This document shows, in pieces, positions 63,379-64,000 of a DNA stretch of 64,000 bases; the first letter of the stretch is position 1, and each line of letters starts with the position of its first letter. The notes below the pieces were generated by a model that worked only from the letters and a program-made list of their open reading frames with translations, was not told the DNA's origin and did not search any database. The stretch comes from Pseudomonas sp. Irchel s3f7 (GTDB lineage Bacteria; Pseudomonadota; Gammaproteobacteria; Pseudomonadales; Pseudomonadaceae): assembly GCF_900187615.1 (NCBI RefSeq), contig NZ_FYDO01000018.1, positions 78,520 to 142,519 of the forward strand, read 5' to 3'. Both the position numbers and the translations under genes were made by a program.

Positions 63379-63727
63379 CTAGAGATCGTGATTCTGACGG
63401 GCAAGCTGAAAGTCTTGTGGGAAGGGTCTGAATGTTTGATCTGGATCGACGAACATCGTTGACTGTCAGGCCGCCATCGCGAGCAAGCTTGCTCCTACGG
63501 GGATGCGCGGTGTACATGCGATTCTGGCCACACCACAAAAACCTGTAGGAACGCGTTGCTCTTACATTTTTCGCGAGCAGGCTCGCTCCTACAGAAGAGC
63601 AAAGCAGAGCAGCGTACACCAAGCTCTTCACCACTCATCAGGCCGAGCGTTAGCTCGCCTGCAGCTTTTGATCCTGATCCACCCGCCCCCTCGAGAGGCC
63701 GAGAGGAGGTTCTGCGTAGTGGGCAAC
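63379..63727. repeat. Tandem duplication, copy 2 (349 bp)
   Basis: Directly follows copy 1 with the same start and end. Stretches such as 63475-63547 are the same as 63081-63153. Relative to copy 1 it lacks about 45 bp after CCTGTAGGA, a deletion that removes one REP core and joins CCTGTAGGA to ACGCGTTGCTC. Confidence 0.8.
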
Positions 63728-63770
63728 CCGGCATGGATGCCGGGTTAGCCGCCCCCGGCCATGGATGGCC
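63725..63770. repeat. Two adjacent hairpins with CAT-GG-ATG tips
   Basis: AACCCGGCAT-GG-ATGCCGGGTT (63725-63746) is a 10-bp perfect stem, and GGCCAT-GG-ATGGCC (63757-63770) has the same tip. They open a GC-rich block (to about 63880) that I recall as a dispersed repeat in P. fluorescens genomes. Confidence 0.65.
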
Positions 63771-63944
63771 GATGGCGGCGGGCCCACGGAGCAGGACCGG
63801 AGCGAGGGGATGCCGAGCCTGGGCGAGGCACCGAACGTCAGGGGCGAGACCTTTTGGTTCCTTTTGGGGCGTTCCCTCCGTGTCAGGCTACCTGTCACCC
63901 TTGTTGATTGACTCATTCATTCAAGAGGGCGAAGGTGCATAACA

Positions 63945-64000
63945 ATGTCCAATCTAGGCAAACGCTACGACGACGACTTCAAAGATTGGGTCGTCTTGCA
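63945..64000 (+). mobile_element. Start of a probable transposase gene (runs off the right edge)
   Basis: Only 18 full codons are visible: MSNLGKRYDDDFKDWVVL. The KRY-DDDFK-WVV pattern resembles the first helix of IS3-type OrfA transposases (KRYsdEFK..vV.l). The region before it is repeat-rich, consistent with an insertion site. No terminal inverted repeat could be fixed. Too little sequence for a firm family call. Confidence 0.5.

Larger units (their letters stand above)
62745..63944. repeat. Repeat-rich intergenic region
   Basis: 1.2 kb without a credible gene. It holds at least five REP units of the GCGAGC-(TT/CT)-GCTCGC kind, a tandem duplication (62986-63727), and a GC-rich block with hairpins (63725-63880). 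Translations on the minus strand give the Ser/Leu/Ala-rich strings typical of REP DNA and are not counted as genes. The DUF6124 gene's promoter should lie just right of 62744. Confidence 0.8.

Noticed and set aside
62834..63634. Minus-strand frames coding for Ser/Leu/Ala-rich strings (for example ASLLAK, ASRLAPT)
   Set aside because: These are translations of REP units; the same strings recur in every REP of the window, including inside clear non-coding gaps.
62986..63727. Possible CRISPR array in the repeat region
   Set aside because: The repeats are few, of uneven spacing, inverted as well as direct, and match REP structure; there are no cas genes and no unique spacers of constant length.

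Overview
This window is chromosomal DNA of a Pseudomonas, most likely of the P. fluorescens group. The evidence is gene order (recA-cinA-tailocin site-mutS-fdxA-rsmZ-rpoS-nlpD-pcm-surE-truD-ispF; frr to accA; glnD-dapC; ndvB-dapE), high GC coding sequence, an RsmZ small RNA of the fluorescens type, and many short REP palindromes with the GGAGC...GCTCC ends typical of these genomes. It is about 95 percent core genome. Assignments rest on reading motifs and synteny, without any database search.

Layout. 1-2300 (minus strand): the start of recA, cinA, then a holin and a LexA-like repressor at the place where many relatives carry an R-type tailocin cluster; here nothing else of the tailocin is present. 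2422-5467 (plus): mutS and fdxA. 5524-14073: rsmZ, rpoS, nlpD, pcm, surE, truD and ispF, then the glutathione-dependent formaldehyde pair fghA-adhC with a divergent LysR regulator. 14136-40201 (all minus): a nearly unbroken run of essential genes. Read in the direction of transcription these are rpsB-tsf, pyrH-frr-uppS-cdsA-dxr-rseP-bamA-skp-lpxD-fabZ-lpxA-lpxB-rnhB-dnaE-accA, tilS, pyrG-kdsA-eno and ftsB-ispD. The run joins translation, isoprenoid and undecaprenyl synthesis, phospholipid, fatty acid and lipid A synthesis, and outer membrane assembly. 40573-60864 (mostly plus): map, glnD, the DAP/lysine genes dapC, dapD and dapE, a Na+/H+ antiporter, an ArsC/Spx-like protein, the CsdA-CsdE sulfur module with TcdA, the glucan synthase ndvB, rlmA, a small cold-shock protein, plsB and a DUF4197 protein. 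60876-64000: an accessory-like end with a Fic AMPylator, a small DUF6124 protein, a repeat-rich stretch with a tandem duplication, and the first codons of a probable transposase.

How the parts connect. RecA (with a LexA box) and the self-cleaving repressor form a DNA damage circuit whose only visible local output is a holin. RsmZ titrates RsmA/RsmE proteins under GacA control and sits beside the stationary phase sigma factor. DapD, DapC and DapE are three successive steps to diaminopimelate. CsdA, CsdE and TcdA together make the cyclic form of t6A in tRNA. KdsA, LpxA/B/D, FabZ, AccA, PlsB, CdsA, UppS and BamA all feed envelope growth.

Most worth a second look: the reduced repressor-holin cassette with an operator lying exactly across the holin promoter; a terminator-like hairpin whose T-run ends at the ispF start codon; REP palindromes showing compensatory changes, one of which supplies the stop codon of csdE; a truncated YbaY-like lipoprotein remnant after plsB; and the 390/349 bp tandem duplication next to the transposase. 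No clearly new multi-gene system is visible.
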